NCBI GenBank assembly: GCA_963573315.1
Contig: OY752149.1
Span: forward strand, 620,001 to 684,000
Source of the DNA: Entomortierella parvispora
Lineage: Eukaryota; Mortierellomycota; Mortierellomycetes; Mortierellales; Mortierellaceae
Length of the DNA stretch: 64,000 nt
Reading direction: 5' to 3'
In this document: piece by piece, positions 11,792-21,750 of the stretch
Layout: each line of letters begins with the position of its first letter
Numbering within the stretch: position 1 is the first letter of the stretch
Position numbers and translations under genes: made by a program
The notes under the pieces: generated by a model
The model's database searches: none
Told to the model about the DNA's origin: nothing
Seen by the model: the letters and a program-made list of their open reading frames with translations, nothing else

Positions 11792-14026
11792 CAGCGACAA
11801 CAACCCTTTCAGGGTGCAGGTACTGTACTGTACATGTATCGTATGGTCATCAGCGTATGGTTTCCAGTTGTGTCCCAACCATGACGACCTCTAAGCAGGA
11901 TCAGAGCAACAAGAGTACAGAGCAAAAGAAGGTGGCCATTCAATTGAAAGGCGTGAACCTTTGGATTTCATTCAAGGTTGCATTGTCCAACGCACAAGCT
12001 GTGCGCAAGCAAAAGGACAATTGAATAGGATGGTCGAGACTGAATAGAATAAAGAAGCAATTGAGGGAAAGGAACAAGGGAGGGAGAAAGAGAACAAGAG
12101 AGCGCTGTGGAGGGGGCGAACACCCGTTTGAGCACCTGTAGCAAGCATAAAAAAGTGTTGCTCCTCCTCAGTGGCCCTGACAAGATGATGGACTGATTCT
12201 TCCTTTCGTCTCTTTCCACTCTTTCTTCCCTTCCTCCTCCTCTGTTCTTCTTTGCGTCCACTCACACTCTCCTCATCTCCTTTGCATCTTACTCCTCTGT
12301 CCCTTTTTACCTGCACGGGTAACCTTCGCGTCCCACATCCATCTTTCTCGATTTGCCTCTGTCAGCCATTCCACTCTTGCCCTATCCTGGACCGTCCTCG
12401 TTCAGACAGAAACCACCTTTTCGCCAACCTTCCTCCTTCTTGCTTCCCTTTCTCCCTGGTCACATCACCTCGCATCGCATCCACACTCATCGCATCTTCC
12501 CGTTCCAGCATACGAAATCTCTACTTCACCGCAACCTATCGACGATCGCGATTTGCACCAGCCTCTTAGTATCCCCAACGTGAAATGTAGGTCCCCTTCC
12601 CTTTTTATCCATTCAATCTTCCATCATCCACAACTGGCGGTAGCGGCAGTAGACAGTCTGCTCCTCCCTCGCTTCCCTCTTTCACTCTCTTCCTCTTTCT
12701 TCCTCTCTCTCTTTCTTTCTCTCTCGTGTTCCCAATTCTTTGGATCTCCAAAGCAGGATTGGAGGTAGCAAGAGTCCCTTTTCGACAACTATATATTTCT
12801 CGACCTCAACGAAATCAAGAATTCGACTCTTCCCTCTTTCGTGTCGCCAGTCATTTCGTTATATAACCGTCGTGTGTTATCTTCCCTTTCTGCCCTTCCT
12901 CTCTCTCTCTCTCTCTCTCTCCTTCCTACCTCCTGCATTCACCTCCTGGCGTCCAACCTCCTTTATTTTTTTAATACATTCCTCCCCCTGCCACACGACT
13001 TCTCGAAAAAGGGTACGCGGTTCAACGACTCAAAGAGAAAAAAAACGGCTGCTCTTCAAATCTCCACTCAACGTCGATCCAACACAACCCCATAGAATCC
13101 TGAACATCACCCGGCCCTTTCTGTGAGTTGCACGACACCGTGCTGCACTGCACCGGAGATTTGGCCGTGAACACACACAAGCACACAACACAACAACCTA
13201 TTCAGTCCAATTCAGTCTGTCTGCACTTTAATGCAACTTTGTTTCCCCTCCTCTTTGGCACCCGGCTTGGGCTTCCTTTTCCTTTCTCGTTCGCTCGTCT
13301 GCTCTGTTGCTGCTAGTCTTGGCCTTCCCTTCCATACAAACACACACACAAACACACACCCCAGTACTATTTTGTACAGTGGTCTGGCTGACAGAGTCCG
13401 TCAATGGTTATTAGTCATGGCTTCTAAACACGAGGCTTCCTCTTCTGCTGCTGTTACACCCTCATGTTGAATCCCACCTTAGACCAAGCCAAGCGACTTC
13501 TCCGTCCCAATCAAACTAGGTGTCTCTCAACTTCCCTTTGTTGTGCATCAACGCTAATGATCCTTGCGCTGTAAGTTCTTCCTCCGCCTTGTCCATCGAT
13601 TTTGGGTTGCACTTGTTCGATTGCTTACCAGGGATGGCATGGGCCAGAAAAAAAAAAAAAAAAAAAAAGGAATAACCAGGGTCCGAACTAATCCTGGCCT
13701 TCTGCTCCTCCTCTTCCCTCCTCTTCTCCTTCTCGCTACTGTTGCATGCATCCTTCGTCATCGTCATTGTCCCGCTCTTGCTCCTCAGGTCTTAACGAAA
13801 CACACCCTGATCCGCCAATCAAGCCAAGCCAACTCCGTCTTCCCACTTTTCGGTTCTCCGCTGTTTCTTGGCCCCTGAATACCCCTCACCTTTGCTCGCT
13901 CTTTTCTCTCCCCCTATCACGTTTTTGGTTCCTGTCGATCTCTGTCTTGTCACACCAACATCCTTTGACCTCGACTATCGACCCTCTTCCCTGTTTGTCC
14001 GTTCCTTGTCTCCTTCCAAGAAGATC
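11792..14026 (+). promoter_or_regulatory. Pyrimidine-rich promoter/leader of the NRG1-like gene
   Basis: From about 12180 onward the + strand is strongly C/T-rich, with only short frames. CT-rich blocks are typical of fungal core promoters and leaders. A second TATA-like stretch (ATATAT) lies near 12790 and another (TATATAA) near 12861. Leader introns and upstream ORFs are possible but cannot be fixed by eye. Confidence 0.45.
12899..12920. repeat. CT dinucleotide microsatellite
   Basis: Eleven CT units within the pyrimidine-rich leader region. Confidence 0.95.
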
Positions 14027-16434
14027 ATGCCCACAGCAAGTATTCTTCCTCCTATCACTACTGCTCCCCATTTTGGTCCTCATTTTCAGCGCCCCGCTCG
14101 CGTAAGCTCCCACCCATCGTCGTCGTCGTCGTCCATTACTTCCTCTTCCACCATGCAGACCTCTGAAGCTGACTCGACTCTGCAACAACAGTCCAAGAGA
14201 TTGGCAGGACTCTCCATCACCAACTCCACAGGCGCCAAAGTCAGTATTTTGAACGACAGTATCACAGACCTGTCCTCTGTCACACGCCAGGACCAGATCC
14301 CGTCTCCACCACAACAGCCCACCTCGCCCTCCGAGAGCCGGCCGGCCGCTCAATATAGAAGTCATAGCTACAACTCCCAGCATTCCTTTCAGGACCACCA
14401 CAGTAGCCACGTTGACTCTGGTCGGTCTTCTTCCCTCACAAACGCGTCCACGCCCATCTACTCCAGCCAGGATCTGAAGGCGGCGGCATCAGCGAGTGGA
14501 TCGGGCGGCCCCATCCCGTCTCTTCGAAGTCGGAGTCTCAGTGGCGGGGCCAACAAGCTGTCGCCGTTGATGACGAATATTCGAAACGGTGCTGTGGACC
14601 AGGGATTACCCTCTGCCTCTTCCTCCACGGCCTCACCCACTTTTCCTTATTTCGCTCGCTCGTACTCTGAAGACAACTCGTCGGACGAGGCAGATGCATC
14701 TTTTCGTCGGATGTCGGACAATGGTGTCAATTTTGTAAAGCGAAAGTACTCTTGTTCGTATCCCGGGTGCAACAAGTGTTTCACCACTAGGTAAGGACTA
14801 GAACAGCACTAAGGAATCCACGGGCTGGGCTGGGGGTCGCGATGATGCTATGTTTTTCAAGGTCCGTTGTTGATCCCTTTTTTTTCTTCCCTACTGTGGT
14901 TTATTCTGTTTCTCTTTTTTACAGTGGCCATCTTGCACGCCATAACAGGATTCATACAGGCGAGCGCAACTTTGCGTGTTTGATGCCTGGATGCCCAAGC
15001 AAGTTCTCGCGTCAGGACAACATGATGCAGCACTATCGTACCCACATCTCGCCAAAGTCACGACGTGGAATGCCCAAGAAACAAGACTACTTCACCATCT
15101 TGATGGCCAATGGCTCACAAGAGGCTCTGCGGGAACAGAGTCCAGCAGCTATGGCAGGCGCAACGGGCGATCAACAACACCACCATGTAGCAAAGATGGG
15201 ATCCTCTCGTCAGGGATCACGGCACAATTCGCCTCCAAGGTTCAACCCCTTTGATCGTAGCTCAAGTGTCGATTATACCGGTAGGAACTCGACCGAGGGG
15301 AACTGCAGCAGTGGTGGAACTCTCCGCCATCGACACTCGGGAATCATTCAAGCCCATCAGCACCACACGCCACTGCCTCATTTCAGCATCCAGTCTCCCA
15401 CGGTGTCGGGCTCTTCATCCTCTTCGTCGTCCTCCTCTCAAGGCGCTCTACCTTCGCCATTGACACCATCCATGGCAGCTGGCCCATTGGCTTCGCCTCA
15501 CCCACCACCTGCGTATGTTCCTGTGGCGGATCTTCCCGCCTTGGCCCGCTATACTGTACAGCAAGCCGCCGCGGCCGCCAAGTCTTCAAACCCCAACGTG
15601 AGCAGCAATGGCATTGCCTACCGCACCTCTGATGCAAGCCTGGCCTCTCCTACCTCCCCTCAGACGCAAGACGTTGAGCGGATGGAAGGTGTAGCCTCCA
15701 CGGCAGAGTATCATAGCTCCTACCGTCATCATCAGCAGCAACCATACCAGTCGCAATCTCAGCAACAGCCATCTGGTTACCAAAGCTCACCGTATGGTGG
15801 TCCCCGACATTCGCATGCTGGCCATGCGTCGTCTCAGCAACAGCAGCAACATCACCACCATCACCAACAGCAGCAGTACCATCATCAGGGATACCAGCTT
15901 CCCCCTCTTTCGTTGCATCCTCAAGACCGTCACGACATCGAGAGACTTCCAGCCATGGGACACCGTCATGGAGGTGGTGCACCTCCCTCGCCCCAGTCAA
16001 CGCCTCATACCCCTACAAAGTACCGGTTTGATCCTATTCAAGATTGCTTGCAGCAGGACAAGATGCACCACCAGCATCACCACCACCCACAGCAGCATCA
16101 ACCACAACGGCAATATGAGCAGTCGTACGGCCGTTACCCACAAGAGGGATACTATCCAAAGCAACAACAACAGCAGCAGACTCAGCATTCACAAGGACAT
16201 GCTGAAGAAGAAGATGACAAGATGTCGGCATCGACAACACGTTCGTCGGTCATGTCGACTGGTTCCTCTATGACCTCGATGTCGTCCAGCTCTTCCAACT
16301 CTATTAATGGACACTCTTCCGGAGATCGCGCTGGTGGTCCACATCACGATGAGCACTCACGTGAAAACCGCGGCTCTGGAGAAGAAATGTCTGGTCTTGC
16401 CCATCTTGCTCAGATTGTCACCACGTTTGGTTAA
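14027..16434 (+). CDS. NRG1-like C2H2 zinc-finger transcription factor
   Basis: Two exons, 14027-14790 and 14925-16434, encode 757 aa. The intron splits the first finger: AG|T restores Ser in TTSGHLARH. Two adjacent C2H2 fingers (about residues 244-300) read C-x4-C..H-x3-H each. The linker RIHTGERN and the second finger ending in QDNMMQHYRTH are close to yeast Nrg1/Nrg2, which bind CCCT-type sites and repress glucose- and stress-responsive genes with Tup1-Cyc8. The rest is low-complexity Ser, Gln and His: poly-Ser near residue 40, and long Gln/His runs between about 15720 and 16190. I chose ATG 14027. The frame is open further up, and an in-frame ATG at 14153 is the alternative. AATAAA lies at 16764. 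Target genes are unknown. Confidence 0.85.
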
Positions 16435-17020
16435 TTTCTTTCTTTCTCCCTCTGTCTTTCTCTTTCTCTCTCTCTCTCTTTTCATTTTATCTTGTCTATT
16501 ACCTTCCGTTGCTGTGTGTGGTTTCTTCCTTCTTAAAATCGAATTATCAACCAATATACCATCCTACCCCCCTTTCCCTCTTCCCGTTTCTTTCCCTTCG
16601 TCTTTTTTCTCCTGCTCTGTTTTTCATTCTTTTCCTTGTTTTCTATCAAAAACAAAACATCAAAAAAACCTGAGTTCTGTACAGTTTGTCTTTTACCTCT
16701 TTTGCGCTGTCAGAAGTAGATCGTTTTCGGTTTTAAAGCAAAGCAAACGAAACGAAATACGCTAATAAAATCAACTATTGTACATTATGGTCTGTCTGTC
16801 TGTCTTTCTGTGTTGTCTGTGTGTCAGTCAGTCTGTCGTTCTGTTTGTCCGTCCGGCGAGGACAGGGACTGGGACGCGTGATTTCACGCGTATCGCGTTT
16901 TTTTGATGTTTATTTTGTGGCTTTGGCTTGTATGTGTGCAACGGACAGGAAGGGGGTGCCACAGACCTTTGAGTCTCTCATCTCTTTTCATTCGCCATCC
17001 ATCGAGCTCAATTACGCCAG
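16435..17020. other. Intergenic: NRG1-like 3' UTR and RTT109 promoter
   Basis: The first part is a C/T-rich 3' UTR with AATAAA at 16764-16769. A TCTG-type tetranucleotide repeat (16791-16804, degenerate to about 16852) follows, then paired ACGCGT boxes, then the RTT109 start. No coding frame is convincing. Confidence 0.7.
16874..16891. promoter_or_regulatory. Paired ACGCGT (MCB-like) boxes upstream of RTT109
   Basis: ACGCGT occurs at 16874-16879 and 16886-16891, twelve bases start to start, about 130 nt before the RTT109 ATG. A further TCGCG follows at once. ACGCGT is the core bound by MBF, which drives G1/S genes in yeasts. Function here is inferred from the motif and the gene it precedes. 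Confidence 0.5.
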
Positions 17021-18907
17021 ATGACAGATTGCATCTTTGACTCGACAGACCCAGTCCTGGGAGTCATTGCTCAAGAACTCGCCTCTTTCAGTCAAACCGC
17101 TTCAACCACTCATGTCGACCCCATCAGCATTCAGAGCAGTAACAGCAACGGCAACTCGAAAGCCTCGACTTTTGAGTTTCGACTAGACAGTTTTCTGACG
17201 CGCGCCCGTCCCTGCCAAAAGCTCTTTCCTTCCCATGTTCAGAAGCAGCGCTATGAGAAGGTCACGGTCCAGGAACGGTTGATCATGCTCTCTGTAGCCG
17301 ACAAGACCTCCAAGAAGGAGCAAGATGAGAAGGAGAACAAAAACAACGGCAATAGCGAGAACACCAACGCCGGGACATCTCTTCTGGTGGCAGGCATTGA
17401 AGTTCTAGAGTATACTCTCTACCCTCACCCATCTTCAGCGACCGAAACTTCTCCGACATCCACATCAAAGAAGGTGGAACGGATCGTATACGTTGCCAAG
17501 GTCGATACATCTGGATACTGGCCACCACCTCCATTGGTCGATGGCGACTATGGCGTGGACGTAAAAAAAGTCAAGAGTCCAACTCAGAGTCTTGTTCGTG
17601 GATACCTCAAAGCCGTCAAGGATGGGCGTCTCAACAGTAACAATGACGGCAGCAAGGACGTCAGGGTTGCAACCAGCAAGACCTCTCTGTTTGTGTTTGC
17701 AAGAGCTCAGCCTCAGTACTTGTTTGCAAACTCGGCTGACAACGAAAACAAGAGAGTCCTGGACGATCGAGGATTGGTCCGATGGTGGAAAAACATGTTG
17801 GGCTCGGTCTTTGACTCTTCTTCGACTACGACTACTACTACGACATCTACGGGGCCATTGCCATCTTCATCATCATCCACAATGAATGCGTATTGGTTCA
17901 TCCCTGGAGTGGATTCGGAACGGCAGGCTATGGGCGTTATTCGACAGCCATACCATCCTCCTAAGTCACCTCAGGCAGGAGGGTTCTCCTGGACTTATGG
18001 GTACCCAGACAAGGAGTCCACCCAGAAGGCGAATACGTTAATCCCTAAGTTCCCAGACGATCCAAAGTCAAGGATGATGCGGTCGGCCTCTTGTCAAAAC
18101 GGTAATGTGGACATTCGAACCTTCTGGGAATTAACCGCCATTGGAGAGGAGAGCGGCGCAGGAAAGATTACAGGTTTCTTCCGTGTTCTTATGGAGGCAG
18201 ATATCGACCCGGGCGCTGGGTCTGAGGAACAATCTGCAACGTTTACCACACCCTCGGCGACAAAAACAACAACTGAAATCAGGGCAGGATCCGTACCTGA
18301 AAGCGTATTGGCAGTCGCTGGATCAGAGGGTCAATACACAAAAATGTTCAACTTTCTGCTAGGACTCGACTTCAAGACTTTGGAACAAGCACAAACATCC
18401 ACAGCTCAATGGAAGAGTCAGATTCAGACATGGACCCGGGTACCACTAACAGCGGATCCATCCCCTGCAGAGGGTGACAAGGCGCAGGAAGAGCAGGGAG
18501 AGGAAAAGGAACAAGGCACGTCTGCTATCGCGAATCCAAATTCCACTCTGCAGCAACAGTACCAGAGACGACTCTGGATTCAAGTCAAGACACTCGAGGT
18601 TGAACTACCTCTCAAGGAATCATCCACGGATCCACAATCTTCAAACCCCCAGGCTGCAGGTCTCGCGTCTGCTGGAGCTTCTGCCCCAGTAGTTCATGTG
18701 CTTGGGGCTGGAATGATCAAGAGGAAACCCCTCACTGTGGAGCCGTCTAGTGGTGCTGCTGCTCCTGCTGTGGTTAATGTTCTTGGCGCAGGGTTAATCA
18801 GGCGAAAGTCTCCAACAAACGCACCCTCAGTAGTCGATTCAAGTGCAGCTCCTGCGGTCAACGTTTTAGGTGCCAGCTTTATCAAAAAGAGAAAGATAGA
18901 TCCATGA
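17021..18907 (+). CDS. RTT109: Rtt109-type (KAT11) histone H3 acetyltransferase
   Basis: Single exon, 628 aa, ATG at 17021. The family acetylates newly made histone H3 (K56, also N-terminal lysines) with histone chaperones during S phase, and is characteristic of fungi. The KAT11 signature is visible: a Tyr-Leu-Phe..Ser-Ala-Asp-Asn block followed by LDDRGLVRWW near residues 240-255, a DDPKSRMM segment near 345, and an FWEL..GKITGFFRV block near 367-390. A mobile acidic/Ser insert (about 93-120) and poly-Thr/Ser (about 265-288) look like loop expansions. The C-terminus carries three copies of a VNVLGAG-type motif, each followed by Lys/Arg (residues 557-569, 584-596, 613-625), probably nuclear localisation and chaperone contacts. 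The gene converges with the bZIP gene 150 nt away. Confidence 0.88.
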   Translation: MTDCIFDSTDPVLGVIAQELASFSQTASTTHVDPISIQSSNSNGNSKASTFEFRLDSFLTRARPCQKLFPSHVQKQRYEKVTVQERLIMLSVADKTSKKEQDEKENKNNGNSENTNAGTSLLVAGIEVLEYTLYPHPSSATETSPTSTSKKVERIVYVAKVDTSGYWPPPPLVDGDYGVDVKKVKSPTQSLVRGYLKAVKDGRLNSNNDGSKDVRVATSKTSLFVFARAQPQYLFANSADNENKRVLDDRGLVRWWKNMLGSVFDSSSTTTTTTTSTGPLPSSSSSTMNAYWFIPGVDSERQAMGVIRQPYHPPKSPQAGGFSWTYGYPDKESTQKANTLIPKFPDDPKSRMMRSASCQNGNVDIRTFWELTAIGEESGAGKITGFFRVLMEADIDPGAGSEEQSATFTTPSATKTTTEIRAGSVPESVLAVAGSEGQYTKMFNFLLGLDFKTLEQAQTSTAQWKSQIQTWTRVPLTADPSPAEGDKAQEEQGEEKEQGTSAIANPNSTLQQQYQRRLWIQVKTLEVELPLKESSTDPQSSNPQAAGLASAGASAPVVHVLGAGMIKRKPLTVEPSSGAAAPAVVNVLGAGLIRRKSPTNAPSVVDSSAAPAVNVLGASFIKKRKIDP

Positions 18908-18960
18908 AACTTTTATGTTCAACAGCAAAGTCAGAGTGGAGTATGCTTTTGTAGAAAGCT

Positions 18961-18966
18961 TTTATT
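18961..18966 (-). terminator. Polyadenylation signal of the bZIP gene
   Basis: TTTATT on the + strand, i.e. AATAAA on the - strand, about 95 nt past the bZIP stop. Confidence 0.45.
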
Positions 18967-19058
18967 GAAATGCAATGGTATTAATGAGATACTGATATGA
19001 AAAAAGGGAAGCAAGTGAAAAAAAAAAAGAAATAACAGTGGTTGACGAGGGGTGGAGA

Positions 19059-20371
19059 TTAGAACAACTTGTCGCGGACAGAAGCGAGCATCCTCTCCAA
19101 TTCCTGGATACGAGCTTGCTGCATCTGGTCCTTGTCAGCCAACAGCGACCGTTCAATCTCGACCTCGTTCAATTTTGCCTCAAACATGGAGTTCTCGACC
19201 TCCAACTCTGCAACACGCTGCTCCAAGCCCTCGACCATCACCATCTTCTTGTGGCGGGATCGGCGAGCAGCGTCCGTGTTCTTGGCACGCTTCAAAGCAA
19301 CCTCGTCCATCGACGTAACGTCTTTGCCATCCAAGACCGATGGTGGTTCAGAAACCTCACGTTCGCGCTTCAATCCTGAGCGATTCAAAAGGGAGGACGA
19401 CCGGTAAGCGCTCTTGTAGGTGGTTGCCGTGACATTGTTAGTGCCAGGAACGGGAGTCTTTGTGCTTGGCAAGATGGAAAGCGACATGCGAGGAGTCGAA
19501 GGAGGCAAGGAAGGAGTTCTGGACTTTTCACGATCAGATGAAGGTGAGGGAGATGAAGGCAACACAACCGGAGCAGGCTTCAAGGCCAAAGGCAGCGAGG
19601 CCAAGATCGACTGAGCCAAGACGGCTTGCTCGAGACTTTTGCTCCAAGGGATATTGAGGGCAGCAGCTGCTTGTTGAGCAGTCTCCGCGGTCAACGTCGA
19701 GGGGCCAACAGGAGCAGGGGTCACGGGCGTGACGACAGCTTGAGGGGATTGAACCTCGGGGAACAAACTCGTCAAGGAACTGAACCCAACTCCAGAGAGC
19801 GAGTCCGAAGCCATTGAGTCAAAGCCGAGAGAGGGCGAGCAGCTTGCGCTGGCGATCTGTGGGCTGCCGTTTGAGTCGGAGCCAGAGGAGGAGGACGGAT
19901 AGGCAGGCATGTCTGCGAAGGCATCCATGTAGCCATTACTGACCTGGTTCAAGTCGTTGGCAAGCCAATCGTCAAAGAGGGTGGTCGCGGGCAACTCGGA
20001 GGAAGTGGCACCATAGACGGCATCATCGAGATCGGTGAAGTCAAAGAGACTGGCGAGCTGGGCCGACTGGACAGACTGGGCGGTGGGTGTGCCTGAGGCT
20101 GCGGTCGGCGCAATCTTGGAGAAGCCTGCAAAAAGAAGGACAACAAACAAAGAGATGTGATTGGATGAGTATAAAAGGGTCTGACAGATATTACTCACAG
20201 GTCGACGCTGATTGGTCAACGAGTCGGGGAAAACGCAGTCGCATCTCGATTCCAGCTGGGCTGGCGCTGCTTACCTTGCAAAGCGCAATCAAGCGCATCG
20301 GCAGACTGGAGCAAACGCTCGTTGCGCTGCTGCACCGCAAAGGCGGCGTTGAAGGGAGTGGTTGCGGTCAT
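19059..20371 (-). CDS. GCN4/CPC1-like bZIP transcription factor
   Basis: Two exons, 20371-20275 and 20125-19059, encode 387 aa. The C-terminal basic region (KNTDAARRSRHKK) contains the N-x2-A-A-R-x-S-R core of bZIP proteins. It runs into a leucine-zipper-like coiled coil (VEGLEQRVAELEVENSMFE) ending at the stop. The N-terminal two thirds is Ser/Pro/Ala-rich with acidic/aromatic patches (FDFTDLDD, FDDWL), as in GCN4-type activation domains. GCN4 orthologues turn on amino-acid biosynthesis genes through TGACTCA sites and are controlled by translation through leader uORFs; this leader also holds short ORFs. Assignment to GCN4 rather than another bZIP family rests on the single C-terminal bZIP, the size and the leader, and is moderately sure. 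Confidence 0.8.
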
Positions 20372-20449
20372 TTTTTTTCTTTTTTTTTTCAAGGGGGATG
20401 TTCTTGCTTGGGAACTGTTCAAGTGGAAGTCAGGGCTTGCGCTTTGGAT

Positions 20450-20548
20450 TTAGGACGGTTGATAGGGCCGATGTCTTGGATGTTTGTTTCTTGCGTATTC
20501 TTGTTCGAAGCTGGTGCTGGTGCGGGAGGGGGGGCAGGAGGGAGCCAT
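20450..20548 (-). promoter_or_regulatory. uORF, 32 codons, in bZIP leader
   Basis: ATG at 20548, stop at 20450, ending 78 nt before the bZIP ATG. It begins MAPSCPPSRT. Position and size would allow translational control of the GCN4 type. Ribosome use is untested. Confidence 0.45.
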
Positions 20549-20551
20549 TTT

Positions 20552-20639
20552 GACTGATTTGATTGAGACTGATGATGAGAGATTTGACTGATAACAGAGA
20601 TCTTTCACTGACGATGAGAGAATGATATTTTTGACTGAT
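20552..20639 (-). repeat. Clustered GACTGAT motif in bZIP leader
   Basis: Four exact GACTGAT (20552, 20567, 20586, 20633) and one near copy (20606, CACTGAC), most followed by GATGAGAG-like sequence. Three read TGACTGA, one base off the AP-1/GCN4 site TGACTCA. They lie just upstream of the 32-codon uORF. Confidence 0.7.
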
Positions 20640-20684
20640 GATGACGAGACGATATTGAGATTGATTAGGGATAACAAAAAACGT

Positions 20685-20705
20685 TTAAACAATAATGGAC
20701 GACAT
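20685..20705 (-). promoter_or_regulatory. uORF, 6 codons, in bZIP leader
   Basis: ATG at 20705, TAA at 20685-20687, encoding MSSIIV. It lies 136 nt upstream of the 32-codon uORF, on the same strand. Confidence 0.4.
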
Positions 20706-21750
20706 CTTGACGACGAGTGGTAAGGGGAAATGGTATGGGGTTATAATAAAAAAAAAAAAGAGTAAAAAAGAGTGCTTAAAAAAAGTTGTCAAAGGCTGGT
20801 TGCTGGAAGCAAAAGATCTTGGTTGGTTTGTTTGTTGGTGTTGTGTTTGGAAGGAAGGAAGGAGTTGAAGAAGAGAGAAGAGAGAGGAAACGGCCTTTTG
20901 AAGCAAACCTGAGACGATGTAGTGAACCCCTTAACGTCACGTATTCATCTTTCTGTGCACTTGTATTTTGCTTTTCGTATCCTGCTTCCAGCTTTTCGAC
21001 CGAGAGGGTGCAGTAGCTGTTCTTAGCTCGGGGGCGGGGCCGGGGGGAATGTACTCGAGGGAGGATCGTCGCATACACGCGGAGGACGATGGAGAGAGGG
21101 AGAGAGTTTGCAGATCAATTGGAGGAGGTACTACACCGAGTTTCAAGAGTTCCAGTTTCTTGTTTCTGGAATTGATCTTCCTTTGGCGGTACAAATGTTG
21201 GGCTTTCAAACAAGACGCAGCAGCGAAAGAGAGATAGCAGCAGAAACAAGCAAAAACACTAAATACTCTGGGGACTGAAGACGAGAGCCGTTGCGATCCA
21301 TGGCAGTGCCAGAGCTACTGTATTTTGCTCGGCAAGGGTCCAGCAATTGACCCGGCAGCGGACAGGTACCTGAGTAACAGAGATGGAAGCAAAGGACGGT
21401 ATCAGTGTGGGGGTTGAAGATATCCGCCCCGGTAATGGTTTGTCCGTGAGTTTACCCATGCCATCATCATCGCCAGCGCCATCAGCCTCATCGCAGCTGC
21501 CCAGCTAATAAGAGACCTGCAAGCGAGACCAGAGGCGATCGACGCAGAGCAGCTGGAAGAAACTGCCCGACTTGAACCTTAGATTGCACAACACGGCAGC
21601 AGCACAGGGCACTGCTACCCCAAGCTCAGACCCCCCGCAACAGAGAGAAAACGGCCTTCAACATTCTATTTTTTTTTTTTTCTTTCTTTCAATTCATTCA
21701 TTCTCATTTCTTCTCCATCTTTCCCTCTTCCCATTCTTTGCCCTCCAACA
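20706..21750. promoter_or_regulatory. Divergent promoter region, bZIP / NADH dehydrogenase
   Basis: About 1 kb between the bZIP leader and the NADH dehydrogenase ATG. It has A/T runs near the bZIP side and a T11 run at 21669-21679, followed by pyrimidine-rich DNA before the dehydrogenase start. No credible coding frame seen. Confidence 0.55.
20937..20948 (-). promoter_or_regulatory. uORF, 3 codons, in possible bZIP leader
   Basis: ATG AAT ACG TGA. It counts only if transcription starts upstream of 20948, which is not known. Confidence 0.25.

Noticed and set aside
13868-14026. N-terminal extension of the NRG1-like frame
   Set aside because: The open frame continues upstream but the product is leader-like Ser/Pro/Leu sequence and its first in-frame ATG falls within the C/T-rich leader; the ATG at 14027 fits better.
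20170-20178. TATAAAAGG on the + strand
   Set aside because: It lies inside the bZIP intron and points away from that gene's direction, with no gene start behind it.
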